From positions 10,255-74,254 of the forward strand of contig SFVH01000001.1 in assembly GCA_004561555.1 (NCBI GenBank): a DNA stretch of 64,000 nt, given 5' to 3'. Below, piece after piece: positions 20,440-30,268 of this stretch. The number at the start of each line of letters is the position of its first letter. Position 1 is the first letter of the stretch. The position numbers and the translations under genes are program-made. The notes under the pieces were generated by a model. The model did not search any database. It was given only the letters and a program-made list of their open reading frames with translations, and was not told the origin of the DNA. The stretch comes from a bacterium. Its GTDB lineage: Bacteria > Bacteroidota > Bacteroidia > Bacteroidales > Muribaculaceae.

Positions 20440-20595
20440 ATGATAATTTGCGTAGTTTCGTTGCATTTTGCCGAAAATATATGAATAATATTGATTATGC
20501 GACACACAAAGGGGAGCATTATCACCATTGATAAACGCCCCCCGGGTCTAAAAAAGAGAGAGTGTGAAATATTTATTGTGTGTTTTAAAAGTTAT

Positions 20596-21555
20596 CTACA
20601 TTGTTAAGGCATCATAGGCGACGGTGTCGTCTACCGAACAATCAATATTATAATCCGGAATTTCCGGATTATCGTTTGCCGGATTAATATCCTCCGGCAG
20701 AACATCCACACAGTCAAGTGCGTCATAAACAATAGGTTCTACCTCTACAACCTCCGACAATTGAGTTTCCACCTCCGACTTCAAGATGCCGAGATAAGAA
20801 ATATCAAAAACCTCTTCCACAGAAAAAACACCATCGTAATTAAGGTCGGCAAGCATATTATCGTAAATACCGTCGTTATCCAAATCGAAGAGGTAACAAT
20901 CTTCTCCATTCACTATGCAATGCATGCCTTCATACAAATTATCCCCTAACGCTATCGTCTCTACACCCAACCAATCCACATAATCCACAATTTCAATATC
21001 AGTGACAGTCTGAGCGACATCCGCACTATTTGCATTTTGCGGATTATGCCATGAGAAATTGGAAGTGTAGAGAGAGCGGTCGGCTACCGACAGCGTATTC
21101 CATTCCTCAACCGTGTAGGTGCTGTATACATCACCATGCCACACGAAAGCGCCTCCTGTTCCCACTTCCGTACGGGCTGCAGCAAAAGCATCGGCAAACG
21201 ACATATCATCGTTCACCTTCGTTGCAACGGCAACATCACCAATGATAGTGGCATAACAATCAGTCGCCGACACTTCCACTATAGGCCCTTCAGCCACGAC
21301 TTCGTCAACTTCAGCGACCTCTACTTTCTCTTCACGAGGAGCTACATCTTCGCCATCTTCTTTGTTTTTCATTGAAGGCTCCGACTTACTATGCCACTTT
21401 ATCACATCTGCAAGCGTCAATGCTCCCACAACGCCACCAATGGCAAGAGCGGAAACACCGCTTATCACTACGGCCTTCACAGTGGCATTACCCCTTTTTG
21501 ATGTGGCTTGAGTGTCAGAAGAATAGTCGTTGATAATTTCAGTTTCGTGGTTCAT
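20596..21555 (-). CDS. Acidic membrane-anchored protein with EF-hand-like loops
   Basis: A 319-aa protein of unknown function. A polar N-terminus is followed by one hydrophobic segment (AVVISGVSALAIGGVVGALTL, about residues 28-48). A very acidic linker follows (VEVAEVDEVVAEGPIVEV), then a conserved-looking block (DAFAAARTEVGTGGAFVWHG, then YTVEEWNTLS) of a kind seen in uncharacterised Bacteroidales proteins. Two adjacent EF-hand/dockerin-like calcium loops come next (DLDNDGIYDNM and DLNYDGVFSVEE). The acidic tail (NPANDNPEIPDYNIDCSVDD) lacks a sorting motif. The single anchor and calcium loops suggest an envelope protein; its role is not known. Confidence 0.65.
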   Translation of the reverse strand: MNHETEIINDYSSDTQATSKRGNATVKAVVISGVSALAIGGVVGALTLADVIKWHSKSEPSMKNKEDGEDVAPREEKVEVAEVDEVVAEGPIVEVSATDCYATIIGDVAVATKVNDDMSFADAFAAARTEVGTGGAFVWHGDVYSTYTVEEWNTLSVADRSLYTSNFSWHNPQNANSADVAQTVTDIEIVDYVDWLGVETIALGDNLYEGMHCIVNGEDCYLFDLDNDGIYDNMLADLNYDGVFSVEEVFDISYLGILKSEVETQLSEVVEVEPIVYDALDCVDVLPEDINPANDNPEIPDYNIDCSVDDTVAYDALTM

Positions 21556-21619
21556 AGTTATTATTTTTTTATTTGGTTATTAAACGATAATGATGTGCTG
21601 AAAAATCCTTGGCACACCA

Positions 21620-21651
21620 CAAAGGTATATGCAAAAAAAGCGCTTACCAAA
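21620..21651 (-). promoter_or_regulatory. Promoter of the acidic EF-hand-like protein
   Basis: On the minus strand, TTTG (21648-21651), a 20-nt spacer and TACCTTTG (21620-21627), a full consensus match about 65 nt before the start codon. Confidence 0.72.
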
Positions 21652-21712
21652 GAAAATTCGGCATTCTGTACGAACTCACAGGTTTTTTACACGAACCTTA
21701 TTGCTTCTTGTT

Positions 21713-22363
21713 TTATCGGAAATAGATGTGTGTGGTGAAAAGTGAAGGATGCCGAGAGAGATTGTTGGGATTGGTGCCGGGCACCCCCTGGGGCACTGCA
21801 GTGCCTAAGCGCGCAAAAAGGTCGCTCCAAAACTGAGGCATAGTGCCGTCAGGTGCAAGAAAATTCATAGGTTGCGGCTCAAAAATCCTATTGCCATCAG
21901 AAGAAAAGAAGGTATCGGAAACAAGCTCCGAACAATAAGTCATTCCATTATCAGGTAGATAAGCCCAATCGTAAGGCTCTCCTATGCGAGCCTCTGCGAG
22001 AGAGATTACTGTCGAGATATTGCAATCAGCCGCCAAACGCTTAACAACGACTCCGGGCTTGCCTGCCACTTTAGGAGCATTGCGAAGAAATGTATGCCAC
22101 GGAGTGATTTTCACCCCGCCCTCAGGCGATGCTTCAATCACATATGGGTTCCGACGATTACCGGCAAATATTGCCACATGGTCAAATTGCAAAGAGTCGG
22201 GCGCCATCGTGGCATCGACAATCGCCACCGACATATCGCTGTCGCCGGCAATGACAAATGCCAAGTCGCCGGCTTTAGGCATAAACGAGCAGCCCGCAGC
22301 ACTTAGAGTGACTGCAATTAGCATCGACACCTTAATTATGCTGAAAGTAAATCTCATTTGCAA
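21713..22363 (-). CDS. YiiX/YebB-like NlpC/P60-type cysteine hydrolase lipoprotein
   Basis: A 216-aa lipoprotein with a lipobox cysteine in VTLSAAGCSFM. The permuted papain-like fold is shown by the order GDLAFVIAGDSD, the histidine motif FDHVAIFAG, EASPEGGVKITPW, and a late catalytic cysteine in GMTYCSELVSDTFF. In this family His precedes Cys, as here. Members hydrolyse amide bonds in cell-wall peptides or lipids; the substrate cannot be told here. It is a single gene facing a decayed SusC fragment. Confidence 0.78.
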   Translation of the reverse strand: MQMRFTFSIIKVSMLIAVTLSAAGCSFMPKAGDLAFVIAGDSDMSVAIVDATMAPDSLQFDHVAIFAGNRRNPYVIEASPEGGVKITPWHTFLRNAPKVAGKPGVVVKRLAADCNISTVISLAEARIGEPYDWAYLPDNGMTYCSELVSDTFFSSDGNRIFEPQPMNFLAPDGTMPQFWSDLFARLGTAVPQGVPGTNPNNLSRHPSLFTTHIYFR

Positions 22364-22560
22364 CCTGTGGTAAAGAATAATTCACAAAATTACATATAAT
22401 TCCAACACAAAACATTTACAAATAAAAAATTATAAATTGCAAATAAATTAATACTATTTTTAACCATAGCTTTACGCTCACTTTTATATGCACAAATCCT
22501 CAAAAACACAAATAATGAAAGCAATTATTTGACATCTAATTTCAATAATAGCGATTTTTT
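22364..22560. other. AT-rich intergenic stretch without a gene
   Basis: Between the hydrolase lipoprotein gene and the SusC relic there is only AT-rich sequence. A possible minus-strand -7 box (TAATTTTG at 22385-22392) could serve the lipoprotein gene. No coding signal or RNA structure was seen. Confidence 0.5.
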
Positions 22561-22566
22561 GCAATA

Positions 22567-22760
22567 AAACTATCAGAGAAAGATTGTCTTATTACTCTTG
22601 GCAGCCGCCGGAATGACTACGGCTGCTTACGCCGACCAGAAGATTTCGCTCAACGACACAAATTCCTCGCTTAACGAAGTGTGGTTACAGCGATGGGCAT
22701 CAAGCGCGACCGCAAAGCTTTGGAATATGCCACAAAGGCTGTGAAGCCGTTCCTCCTACT
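22567..22760 (+). pseudogene. Decayed SusC (TonB-dependent receptor) fragment
   Basis: Translation from 22575 gives a signal-peptide-like run (RKIVLLLLAAAGMTTAAYA), then DQKISLNDTNSSLNEV. After a frame change of the kind left by a small deletion near 22680 it continues as VVTAMGIKRDRKALEYATKAV. The last part is the SusC TonB-box/plug entry (NEVVVTAMGIKRDRKALEYA). The carboxypeptidase-like domain is missing, the frame is broken and everything after the plug entry is gone. No start codon stands at the expected place. It is a relic of a SusC gene of a different subtype from those of PUL1 and PUL2. Confidence 0.75.
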
Positions 22761-22781
22761 CTTTTTTTCTATATTAATAAT

Positions 22782-23456
22782 TTAATGCAGATAATGTCGA
22801 TAGGACTTGTTGCCTACTTTAAGTCGCGTGACTCCAGCCAAAACCACCAAAGCAATGATAGTGGATATAGGGAAATTATCGGTCAATGCGGTGACTAAAA
22901 TATCATTGAGCATAGAGCCAAGAAATAGAGCCAAAATTCCTACATTGCGCCAAAACAGCAGCAACAAGCAACCCACTGCCGACATAGCGTTAAGAAGCAT
23001 CAACAGCAAGCCTATATGCGGAAAACCGCCCACAACAGGCACAAAGACAATGCTGTCATCTGCCGACCCGGAATGAAGCGAATAGTCTAACACCACCATC
23101 AAATAATAAATTGCCACAACACACAACCCGGTGGCAACCCACGGATTGTGTCGCTGTCTCGAGGGTGTTTGCTCCTGAGATTGCTGTGTGCCGGAGTTAC
23201 TCTCTATCGATTTTAGCTCGGAAGCGTTATGCTTCTCCTCCTCTTGAAGCTCTGCACGGCGAGCATCCTCGATAACAGCGATTGCCTCATCAATTTTTTT
23301 GAAAAATCCTACCACATCAATGCCATTGGCAAAACAAAACTCCTCAACGGAAAGAGAAGAATCAATAATCTGAGCCTCTTCAGCAAAAAGCTTCGATAAA
23401 GACGGATATTTGAGAATCAGTCGTTCGACTGTAGTTTTAGGGTCAAAATTTGCCAT
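22782..23456 (-). CDS. Membrane protein with N-terminal DUF1858-like domain
   Basis: A 224-aa protein starting MANFDPKTTVERLILKYP; the start at 23456 is preferred over an in-frame ATG 28 codons earlier that would overlap mtaB. The first 60 residues (KYPSLSKLF, then VEEFCFANGIDVVGFFKKI) resemble a small helical domain of the DUF1858/ScdA N-terminal kind. A charged linker rich in Glu and Gln follows, then four or so transmembrane helices (WVATGLCVVAIYYLMVVL, IGLLLMLLNAMSAVGCLL, VGILALFLGSML, TIIALVVLAGV). The function is unknown. It is divergent from mtaB with 65 bp between starts. Confidence 0.65.
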   Translation of the reverse strand: MANFDPKTTVERLILKYPSLSKLFAEEAQIIDSSLSVEEFCFANGIDVVGFFKKIDEAIAVIEDARRAELQEEEKHNASELKSIESNSGTQQSQEQTPSRQRHNPWVATGLCVVAIYYLMVVLDYSLHSGSADDSIVFVPVVGGFPHIGLLLMLLNAMSAVGCLLLLFWRNVGILALFLGSMLNDILVTALTDNFPISTIIALVVLAGVTRLKVGNKSYRHYLH

Positions 23457-23474
23457 ATTGTTTTTTCGTTTCCG

Positions 23475-23482
23475 CAAATGTA
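23475..23482 (-). promoter_or_regulatory. -7 box of the DUF1858-like membrane protein gene
   Basis: TACATTTG on the minus strand, 18 nt before the start at 23456, in the short divergent space shared with mtaB. Confidence 0.45.
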
Positions 23483-23505
23483 ATAATAATTTCACGGAAT
23501 TATTG

Positions 23506-23513
23506 TAAATTTG
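23506..23513 (+). promoter_or_regulatory. -7 box immediately before mtaB
   Basis: TAAATTTG ends only 8 nt before the mtaB ATG at 23522, which would leave a 5' leader of a few nucleotides. Confidence 0.5.
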
Positions 23514-23521
23514 TGGCCATA

Positions 23522-24844
23522 ATGATTGACGAAAATACATTTGGCAACAAGAAGGTGTTGTTTCACACCCTCGGTTGCAAACTCAACTTCGCGGAATCAT
23601 CCACCATCGGGCAACTGCTGGCGGAGCGAGGAGTGCAGCCCTGTGGCAAAGATGAAACACCCGACATCTGCGTGATTAACACGTGTACGGTGACCGAAGC
23701 GGCAAACAAAAAATGCCGACAAGAAATACGCAAATTGGCACGCCGCTACCCAAAAGCCGTGATAGTGGTGACAGGTTGTTATGCCCAACTTAACAGCCGG
23801 GAAGTTGCCGATATTGAAGGTGTCGACATTGTAGCAGGCAACGACCAAAAAGCGGAAATAGCCGATTTTATTGAGAATTGGTATAACAATCAAGAGAAGC
23901 AGGTGGAAATCACTCCTCTAAAAGACTTGCGACGCTTCATCCCCTCCTGTTCACGCGGCGACCGTACCCGGTATTTTCTGAAAGTGCAAGACGGCTGCAA
24001 CTACTATTGTAGCTACTGTACCATCCCTCGTGCACGCGGACGCTCACGCAGCGGCAAGATTGGCTCGCTCGTGGAACAAGCGGCAGAGGCTGCTCGTCAC
24101 GGCGGAAAAGAGATTGTAATCACCGGTGTAAACATCGGCGACTTCGGCAACGACACCGGCGAGCATTTCATTGAGTTGCTCCGACAGCTCGATAAGGTGG
24201 AGGGCATCGAACGCTACCGCATTTCTTCGTTAGAGCCTGATTTGCTCACAGAAGAAGTGATTGATTTTGTGGCTCATTCTCAAAAGTTTATGCCTCACTT
24301 CCACATTCCGCTACAATCCGGCAGCGACGAAATGCTCAAATTGATGCGTCGCCACTACAATCGCCGGCTTTTTGCCGATAAAGTGAACGAAATAAAACGT
24401 CGGATGCCCGATGCCTTCATCGGAGTGGACCTTATCACCGGTATGAGGGGTGAAACACCGGAGATTTTTGAAGATTCGAGAGCTTTTGTAGAGTCGCTCG
24501 ACATCACTCGCCTACACGTGTTTTCCTACTCCGAGCGCCCCGACACAATGGCTCTGAAAATACCATACGTAGTGCCGGCAAGCACCAAGCACTCACGCAC
24601 TCGCCGCATGATGGCTTTGAGCGACAAAAAACTTGCCTCATTCACCGCTCGCTATCTTGGCACCACAAGGAAAGTGCTCCTTGAGCATGCCGTGGATGCC
24701 GATGGTTTGATGAAAGGATTTACCGACAATTATCTGCGCATGGCAGTGCCGGCAATCAATGATTTGGCGAACTGTATTGTTGATGTCCGACTGATTGAAC
24801 CGCTCGGTCACGACGACCTTATTAAAGGAGAAATCATCAGATGA
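23522..24844 (+). CDS. mtaB: tRNA threonylcarbamoyladenosine methylthiotransferase
   Basis: A 440-aa radical-SAM enzyme adding a methylthio group to t6A37 of tRNA. The N-terminal MTTase domain has three cluster cysteines (LGCKLNFAES, INTCTVTE, VTGCYAQ). The radical-SAM CxxxCxxC is in DGCNYYCSYCTIPRARGRSRS, and a C-terminal TRAM-like domain follows (VLLEHAVDADGLMKGF, then NCIVDVRLIEPLG). The start at 23522 (MIDENTFGNKK) is chosen because upstream codons overlap the divergent gene and lack family similarity. It overlaps the next gene by 4 bp (ATGA), so it is co-translated with the acyltransferase. Confidence 0.92.
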   Translation: MIDENTFGNKKVLFHTLGCKLNFAESSTIGQLLAERGVQPCGKDETPDICVINTCTVTEAANKKCRQEIRKLARRYPKAVIVVTGCYAQLNSREVADIEGVDIVAGNDQKAEIADFIENWYNNQEKQVEITPLKDLRRFIPSCSRGDRTRYFLKVQDGCNYYCSYCTIPRARGRSRSGKIGSLVEQAAEAARHGGKEIVITGVNIGDFGNDTGEHFIELLRQLDKVEGIERYRISSLEPDLLTEEVIDFVAHSQKFMPHFHIPLQSGSDEMLKLMRRHYNRRLFADKVNEIKRRMPDAFIGVDLITGMRGETPEIFEDSRAFVESLDITRLHVFSYSERPDTMALKIPYVVPASTKHSRTRRMMALSDKKLASFTARYLGTTRKVLLEHAVDADGLMKGFTDNYLRMAVPAINDLANCIVDVRLIEPLGHDDLIKGEIIR

Positions 24845-25737
24845 ACGCAAAACTTGAAAATGCACTATATGCTCCGTTAGGGTGGCTGTTTCATGCCATC
24901 GCACTGCTGCCACTGAGGGTGTTGTATGTGGTGAGCGACGTGTTGCGATGGGTGGCTTGCGATGTGTTGCGATATCGTCGACCACTGGTGGAGCAAAACA
25001 TTGCCGCCTCCTTCCCGGAATTGACAGCAAAGGAGCAACGCAAAATTGTGCGCGGCTTTTATAAAAACTTTACCGACGTATTTATCGAAACCATCAAACT
25101 CTTGCATATCAGCGACAAAGAAATGCGTCGCCGTATGGTGTTTGAAGGATGTGAGCAAATTGATGCTCTTGTGAAGAAAGGCATCCCCGTGGGTGTGTTT
25201 TGCTCTCACTTCTGCAACTGGGAATGGATTACGTCAATCGTGCTCTATGCCTATGTTGATGAAAAAGTGAAATATTCACAGATTTATCGTCCGCTACGCA
25301 ATAAATGGTTTGACCGCTTCTATCTCTCGCTACGCAGTCGCTTTCACACCGATTCGATAGCTAAAAATGCCGTGCTACGCGAACTGATAACGGTGAGAAA
25401 AGCAGGAGCAGCTTTTGTCACAGGATTTATATCCGACCAAAAACCGAGCCATAACGACGGGCTGCACAGCATACGCTTCTTAAATCAAGACACTCCATTT
25501 ATCACTGGTAGCGAACTGCTACTTCGCAAATTTCATGCTGCTGCTTTTTATGCCGATGTGGAAAGGGTGAAACGTGGATATTATCGCATAAAAATCATAC
25601 ATATCACCGATGATGTGTCGCTCACCGAAGAATATGCCGTAACCGACCGCTACGGCTCGCTACTTGAGACATCGATACGCCGACAACCGGAGGCATGGCT
25701 GTGGTCGCATAACCGCTGGCGTCGTCCGCACAAATAA
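24841..25737 (+). CDS. LpxL/HtrB-like lipid A acyltransferase
   Basis: A 298-aa inner-membrane enzyme adding a secondary acyl chain to lipid A precursors. An N-terminal hydrophobic region (LYAPLGWLFHAIALLPLRVLY) precedes the catalytic HX4E motif (SHFCNWEW) and a conserved FISDQKPSHND segment. The length is typical of the LpxL family. The start codon overlaps the mtaB stop. The acyl donor and attachment site cannot be told from sequence. Confidence 0.88.
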   Translation: MNAKLENALYAPLGWLFHAIALLPLRVLYVVSDVLRWVACDVLRYRRPLVEQNIAASFPELTAKEQRKIVRGFYKNFTDVFIETIKLLHISDKEMRRRMVFEGCEQIDALVKKGIPVGVFCSHFCNWEWITSIVLYAYVDEKVKYSQIYRPLRNKWFDRFYLSLRSRFHTDSIAKNAVLRELITVRKAGAAFVTGFISDQKPSHNDGLHSIRFLNQDTPFITGSELLLRKFHAAAFYADVERVKRGYYRIKIIHITDDVSLTEEYAVTDRYGSLLETSIRRQPEAWLWSHNRWRRPHK

Positions 25738-25745
25738 TCTATGAA

Positions 25746-26756
25746 ATGAAACCCATAGGCGTAATCATATTAAATTGGAACGGAGCAGCACTTCTACGTC
25801 GCTATCTACCCACAGTGATTGCCGGCAACAGCAACGAGATTGCCGATGTTATAGTGGTGGACAACGGCAGTAGTGACAACTCGCGTGAAGTGCTCGAAAA
25901 GGAATTTCCAAAGGTCAAAACCATTTATTTCGACAACAACTACGGCTATGCCGAAGGCTATAACCGTGCCGTAAAAATGCTCGGATATAAATACTCCTTA
26001 CTCCTCAACAGCGATGTTGCTGTGCCCGAAGGATGGCTGATGCCACTCTACGATTATATGGAGAATAATAACAACGTGGTGGCATGCCAACCAAAAATAC
26101 TCAGCGATAGCGACCGCTCGCGATTTGAATATGCCGGAGCTTCCGGAGGATTTATCGACAGCCACGGCTACCCGTTTTGTCGCGGTCGACTGTTTGAAAC
26201 GGTAGAAGAAGACAAAGGGCAATACGATGACGTCACTGATATTTTTTGGGCCACCGGCGCAGCATTATTGGTGCGCTCAGCCAACTATATTGCTGTGGGG
26301 GGCTTAGACAAGGATTTTTTTGCACATATGGAAGAAATCGACCTTTGCTGGCGGTTGCATCAAAACGGCGATGCCATCCGTGTGGTGCCGCAAAGCGTGG
26401 TGTATCACCTCGGAGGGGGTAGCCTGCCGGCATCCAACCCGCGCAAGACCTACCTTAACTTCCGCAACAATCTGTTTTTACTTTATAAAAATCTACCGCC
26501 ACGACAAGGGCGCAAGATGTTGTTTGTGCGTCGCCTCTACGACACATTGGCATTCTTTATGTTTGTGGCAAAAGCCGATTTTGCCAACGCTCGCGCCATC
26601 CTTAAGGCCCATTCCGACTTTCGCCGTCAGCGTCATCGCTACGACAATGTTCGCCCCTCAGTGAGCATCTTCGACACATTTCCATGCACTCGCCGTAACA
26701 TCATCATCGACTACAATTTGCGGCGTCGCCGTCGCTTTTCCGACCTTTCTCTCTAA
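25746..26756 (+). CDS. Family 2 glycosyltransferase
   Basis: A 336-aa GT2 (GT-A fold) of the rhamnosyltransferase-like type. It has the nucleotide-binding start VIILNWNGAALL with VVDNGSSDNS, the metal-binding SDVAVPEGW, and a later EEIDLCWRLHQNGD with the conserved histidine motif VVYHLGGGSL. A basic C-terminus (NLRRRRRFSDLSL) follows. It lies 8 bp after the acyltransferase and before a mannose-1-phosphate guanylyltransferase, pointing to envelope polysaccharide or LPS assembly. The sugar is not known. Confidence 0.87.
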   Translation: MKPIGVIILNWNGAALLRRYLPTVIAGNSNEIADVIVVDNGSSDNSREVLEKEFPKVKTIYFDNNYGYAEGYNRAVKMLGYKYSLLLNSDVAVPEGWLMPLYDYMENNNNVVACQPKILSDSDRSRFEYAGASGGFIDSHGYPFCRGRLFETVEEDKGQYDDVTDIFWATGAALLVRSANYIAVGGLDKDFFAHMEEIDLCWRLHQNGDAIRVVPQSVVYHLGGGSLPASNPRKTYLNFRNNLFLLYKNLPPRQGRKMLFVRRLYDTLAFFMFVAKADFANARAILKAHSDFRRQRHRYDNVRPSVSIFDTFPCTRRNIIIDYNLRRRRRFSDLSL

Positions 26757-26925
26757 GCGTCGGCATCTCAAATCCACAAGCAACATCAATACCAACAAAT
26801 AGTGAGGGAGAAAGGGTCTAAATCGATAAAAAATCAGCAATTTTCACCATAATAAACCAGCACAAATAGTTGTTTGTTGAAATATAAATGCTTAACTTAG
26901 CAAAACAAATCAACAAAATCATTAT

Positions 26926-28014
26926 ATGATGGAAAATAGGTATTGCGTAATTATGTGTGGAGGAGTGGGTAGCCGATTTTGGCCGTTCAGCAAGGCTTCT
27001 GCACCTAAACAATTCATTGACTTTTTCGGCACCGGACGCTCTTTGTTGCAAATGAGTTTCGACAGAATAGCAAGCATTATCCCGGTAAGCAACATTATAG
27101 CCATTACCAACGAACGATATGCGCCGTTGGTGAGAGAGCAGCTCCCGGAGCTTGCTGACGGACAAATACTTTTAGAGCCCGACCGCCGCAACACCGCCCC
27201 CTGTGTGGCATGGGCGGCTTACCATGTCCGGGCTCTCAATCCCGACGCTATGATGCTTGTGGCTCCCAGCGACCACTTAATTCTCAAAGAAGAGGAGTTT
27301 CGCAAGAGAGTGGTGCATGGCTTTGACTTTTTGGCGGCTCATAAAGATGCGTTGCTGACACTCGGCATCTGCCCCAACCGTCCCGAGACCGGTTATGGAT
27401 ATATCCAAATCGACAAAGAAAACATGGTCGACGACACAATCACAAAAGTGAAGACATTCACCGAGAAGCCTAACATCGAGCTGGCAAAGGTATTTGTGGA
27501 TAGTGGCGAATTTCTTTGGAATTCAGGCATATTTATGTGGAGAGCGGAGGCAATAATCAATGCGTTTCACGACCATTGTCCCGACATTGCAATGCGTTTT
27601 GATGGTGGCAAAGAAGTGTTTGGCACCGACAAAGAAACACAATTTATAAATACGGAATTTTCGGCGTGCCCCAACATCTCTATTGACTATGCAATTATGG
27701 AGAAAAGCGCCAACGTGTTTGTACAAAGTGCCGACATAGGCTGGAGCGACCTCGGCTCCTGGGGAGCATACTATGAGAAATCGCCGAAAGCTGAACATCG
27801 CAATGTGATGCATAATTGCCGCACGGTGATAAACAATTGCCGAGGCAACATTTTTGCCGCAAAAAAAGAGAAGCTCATCGTGGCTTCGGGATTAGACAAT
27901 TTTATCGTGGCTGATAACGACGACATCCTGCTTATCTGTCCATTATCGGAAGAACAGAAAATCAAGCAATATGTCAACGAAGTAAAAGCCAATTTCGGCG
28001 ATAAATACCTTTAA
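26926..28014 (+). CDS. manC: Mannose-1-phosphate guanylyltransferase
   Basis: A 362-aa enzyme making GDP-mannose from mannose-1-phosphate and GTP. The signature GGVGSRFWPFSKASAPKQF near the N-terminus, VAPSDHLI, FTEKPN and FLWNSGIFMW are all as in the family. The length is that of the single-domain form, without the phosphomannose isomerase fusion. The first two codons are both ATG, so the start may be 26926 or 26929. It supplies GDP-mannose (and GDP-fucose) for surface glycans and follows the glycosyltransferase by 169 bp. Confidence 0.92.
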   Translation: MMENRYCVIMCGGVGSRFWPFSKASAPKQFIDFFGTGRSLLQMSFDRIASIIPVSNIIAITNERYAPLVREQLPELADGQILLEPDRRNTAPCVAWAAYHVRALNPDAMMLVAPSDHLILKEEEFRKRVVHGFDFLAAHKDALLTLGICPNRPETGYGYIQIDKENMVDDTITKVKTFTEKPNIELAKVFVDSGEFLWNSGIFMWRAEAIINAFHDHCPDIAMRFDGGKEVFGTDKETQFINTEFSACPNISIDYAIMEKSANVFVQSADIGWSDLGSWGAYYEKSPKAEHRNVMHNCRTVINNCRGNIFAAKKEKLIVASGLDNFIVADNDDILLICPLSEEQKIKQYVNEVKANFGDKYL

Positions 28015-28054
28015 ACGAAAATCCAAAACCCCGAAATATCGGTCGGAGATTATC

Positions 28055-28090
28055 AAACAAAAAAGGCTGCCTTCATAGCAGCCTTTTTTA
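28055..28090. terminator. Bidirectional terminator between manC and gap
   Basis: AAAAGGCTGC (28061-28070) pairs with GCAGCCTTTT (28078-28087), with A-runs before and T-runs after. It can therefore stop transcription of both convergent genes. Confidence 0.92.
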
Positions 28091-28113
28091 GTTTGGTGTT
28101 ATAGACTTAACGA

Positions 28114-29136
<1,023 letters not shown>

Positions 29137-29230
29137 TTAGGGTTAAAAAATTATCGGTTAAAATTATCACTGCAAAAACCTTGCCAAAATCCTATTTGTC
29201 AAAGGATAAGTGCCTAAATTTTTTCCGTTG

Positions 29231-29238
29231 CAAATGTA
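29231..29238 (-). promoter_or_regulatory. -7 box of gap
   Basis: TACATTTG on the minus strand, 107 nt before the gap start. No clear -33 partner. The rest of the 298-bp space to the phospholipase gene is AT-rich and shows nothing else. Confidence 0.45.
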
Positions 29239-29407
29239 ATTATTTTTTCGCAATTATGACTTTAGATAACTGAAAAATTTCCTTAAATAAGATAGCATTT
29301 TTTCATTATCCGTTTTTTCGGCACAAATATTACCTTATAACCAATAAATCATACAAAGGAGACTTAATATTTTTTTTACTCAGCTACGGTTTTGAGCGAA
29401 ATTTCAG

Positions 29408-29415
29408 TAATTTTG
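29408..29415 (+). promoter_or_regulatory. -7 box immediately before the phospholipase A gene
   Basis: TAATTTTG ends 8 nt before the ATG at 29423, implying a very short or absent 5' leader, as at mtaB. Confidence 0.5.
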
Positions 29416-29422
29416 CAGCACG

Positions 29423-30259
29423 ATGAAGAGAGTATTATTGCTTTTATTATTTTGGATTACAGCCGTAATCGGCTCAACAGCTCAGATTGTAGACATCAAC
29501 ACCGAACATATTGATGCCGACAGCTTGCGTCGCGAGCTTGACAATGGTCCGTATTTCACATTGTATAAGGACAATTATTTCACTGCCGGCACTGCCATCG
29601 GGCAACGTCCTACAAACACTAACTCAGACGTAAAGTTTCAAGTGAGCATTGCCCAACGGCTCACCAAGAGTACTCTTCCCTTCAACACCTACTTGTTTCT
29701 GTTTTACTCTCAGAAATGTATGTGGAACGTATTTGAGGAGTCGATGCCTATGCACGATTTAAATTTCAATCCGGGCATCGGATTGGCGAAACATCTATTT
29801 GTAAAAAATCGATATATCGGAAAGGCGACACTTCTCGTGGAGCATGAGTCAAACGGACGTGACGGCATCAACTCGCGAAGTTGGAACAAGATTTCGCTCG
29901 CCACCAACATCTTTATCGACCCTAACTTTATGATACACGGCAAAATATGGATACCCATCATTGATGGGATGAACAATAAAGACATCCTTGATTATTGTGG
30001 CATTTACCAGACCGGTATGGCATATACCTCGCCAAACAAGCGCTTTGGATTTGCCTTGACGTTGGTGAAACGTCGCGGTTGGCGTTTGAGCTACAACTCC
30101 ATTTGGGAAATCAATTATCGATTGTTTAAGAAGGATAATCAATTCTTGTTTTTACAATATTACAACGGATATGGCGAGAATCTTTTGGACTACAACAGAT
30201 TTCATTCTCGCATGCGTGTAGGACTGGTGATTAAACCTAATTTCTTCAGCGATTATTAA
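29423..30259 (+). CDS. pldA: Outer-membrane phospholipase A
   Basis: A 278-aa outer-membrane beta-barrel that hydrolyses phospholipid acyl chains and keeps the outer leaflet free of phospholipid. A signal peptide (KRVLLLLLFWITAVIGSTAQ) is present. The catalytic triad is visible as H141, S143 and N155 in EHESNGRDGINSRSWN, with the same spacing as E. coli OMPLA (H142, S144, N156). The later YYNGYGENLLDYN matches the calcium/dimer region GYGESLIDYN. It lies 9 bp before the DUF2851 gene and is probably co-transcribed with it. Confidence 0.9.
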   Translation: MKRVLLLLLFWITAVIGSTAQIVDINTEHIDADSLRRELDNGPYFTLYKDNYFTAGTAIGQRPTNTNSDVKFQVSIAQRLTKSTLPFNTYLFLFYSQKCMWNVFEESMPMHDLNFNPGIGLAKHLFVKNRYIGKATLLVEHESNGRDGINSRSWNKISLATNIFIDPNFMIHGKIWIPIIDGMNNKDILDYCGIYQTGMAYTSPNKRFGFALTLVKRRGWRLSYNSIWEINYRLFKKDNQFLFLQYYNGYGENLLDYNRFHSRMRVGLVIKPNFFSDY

Positions 30260-30268
30260 TAGCGAAAT

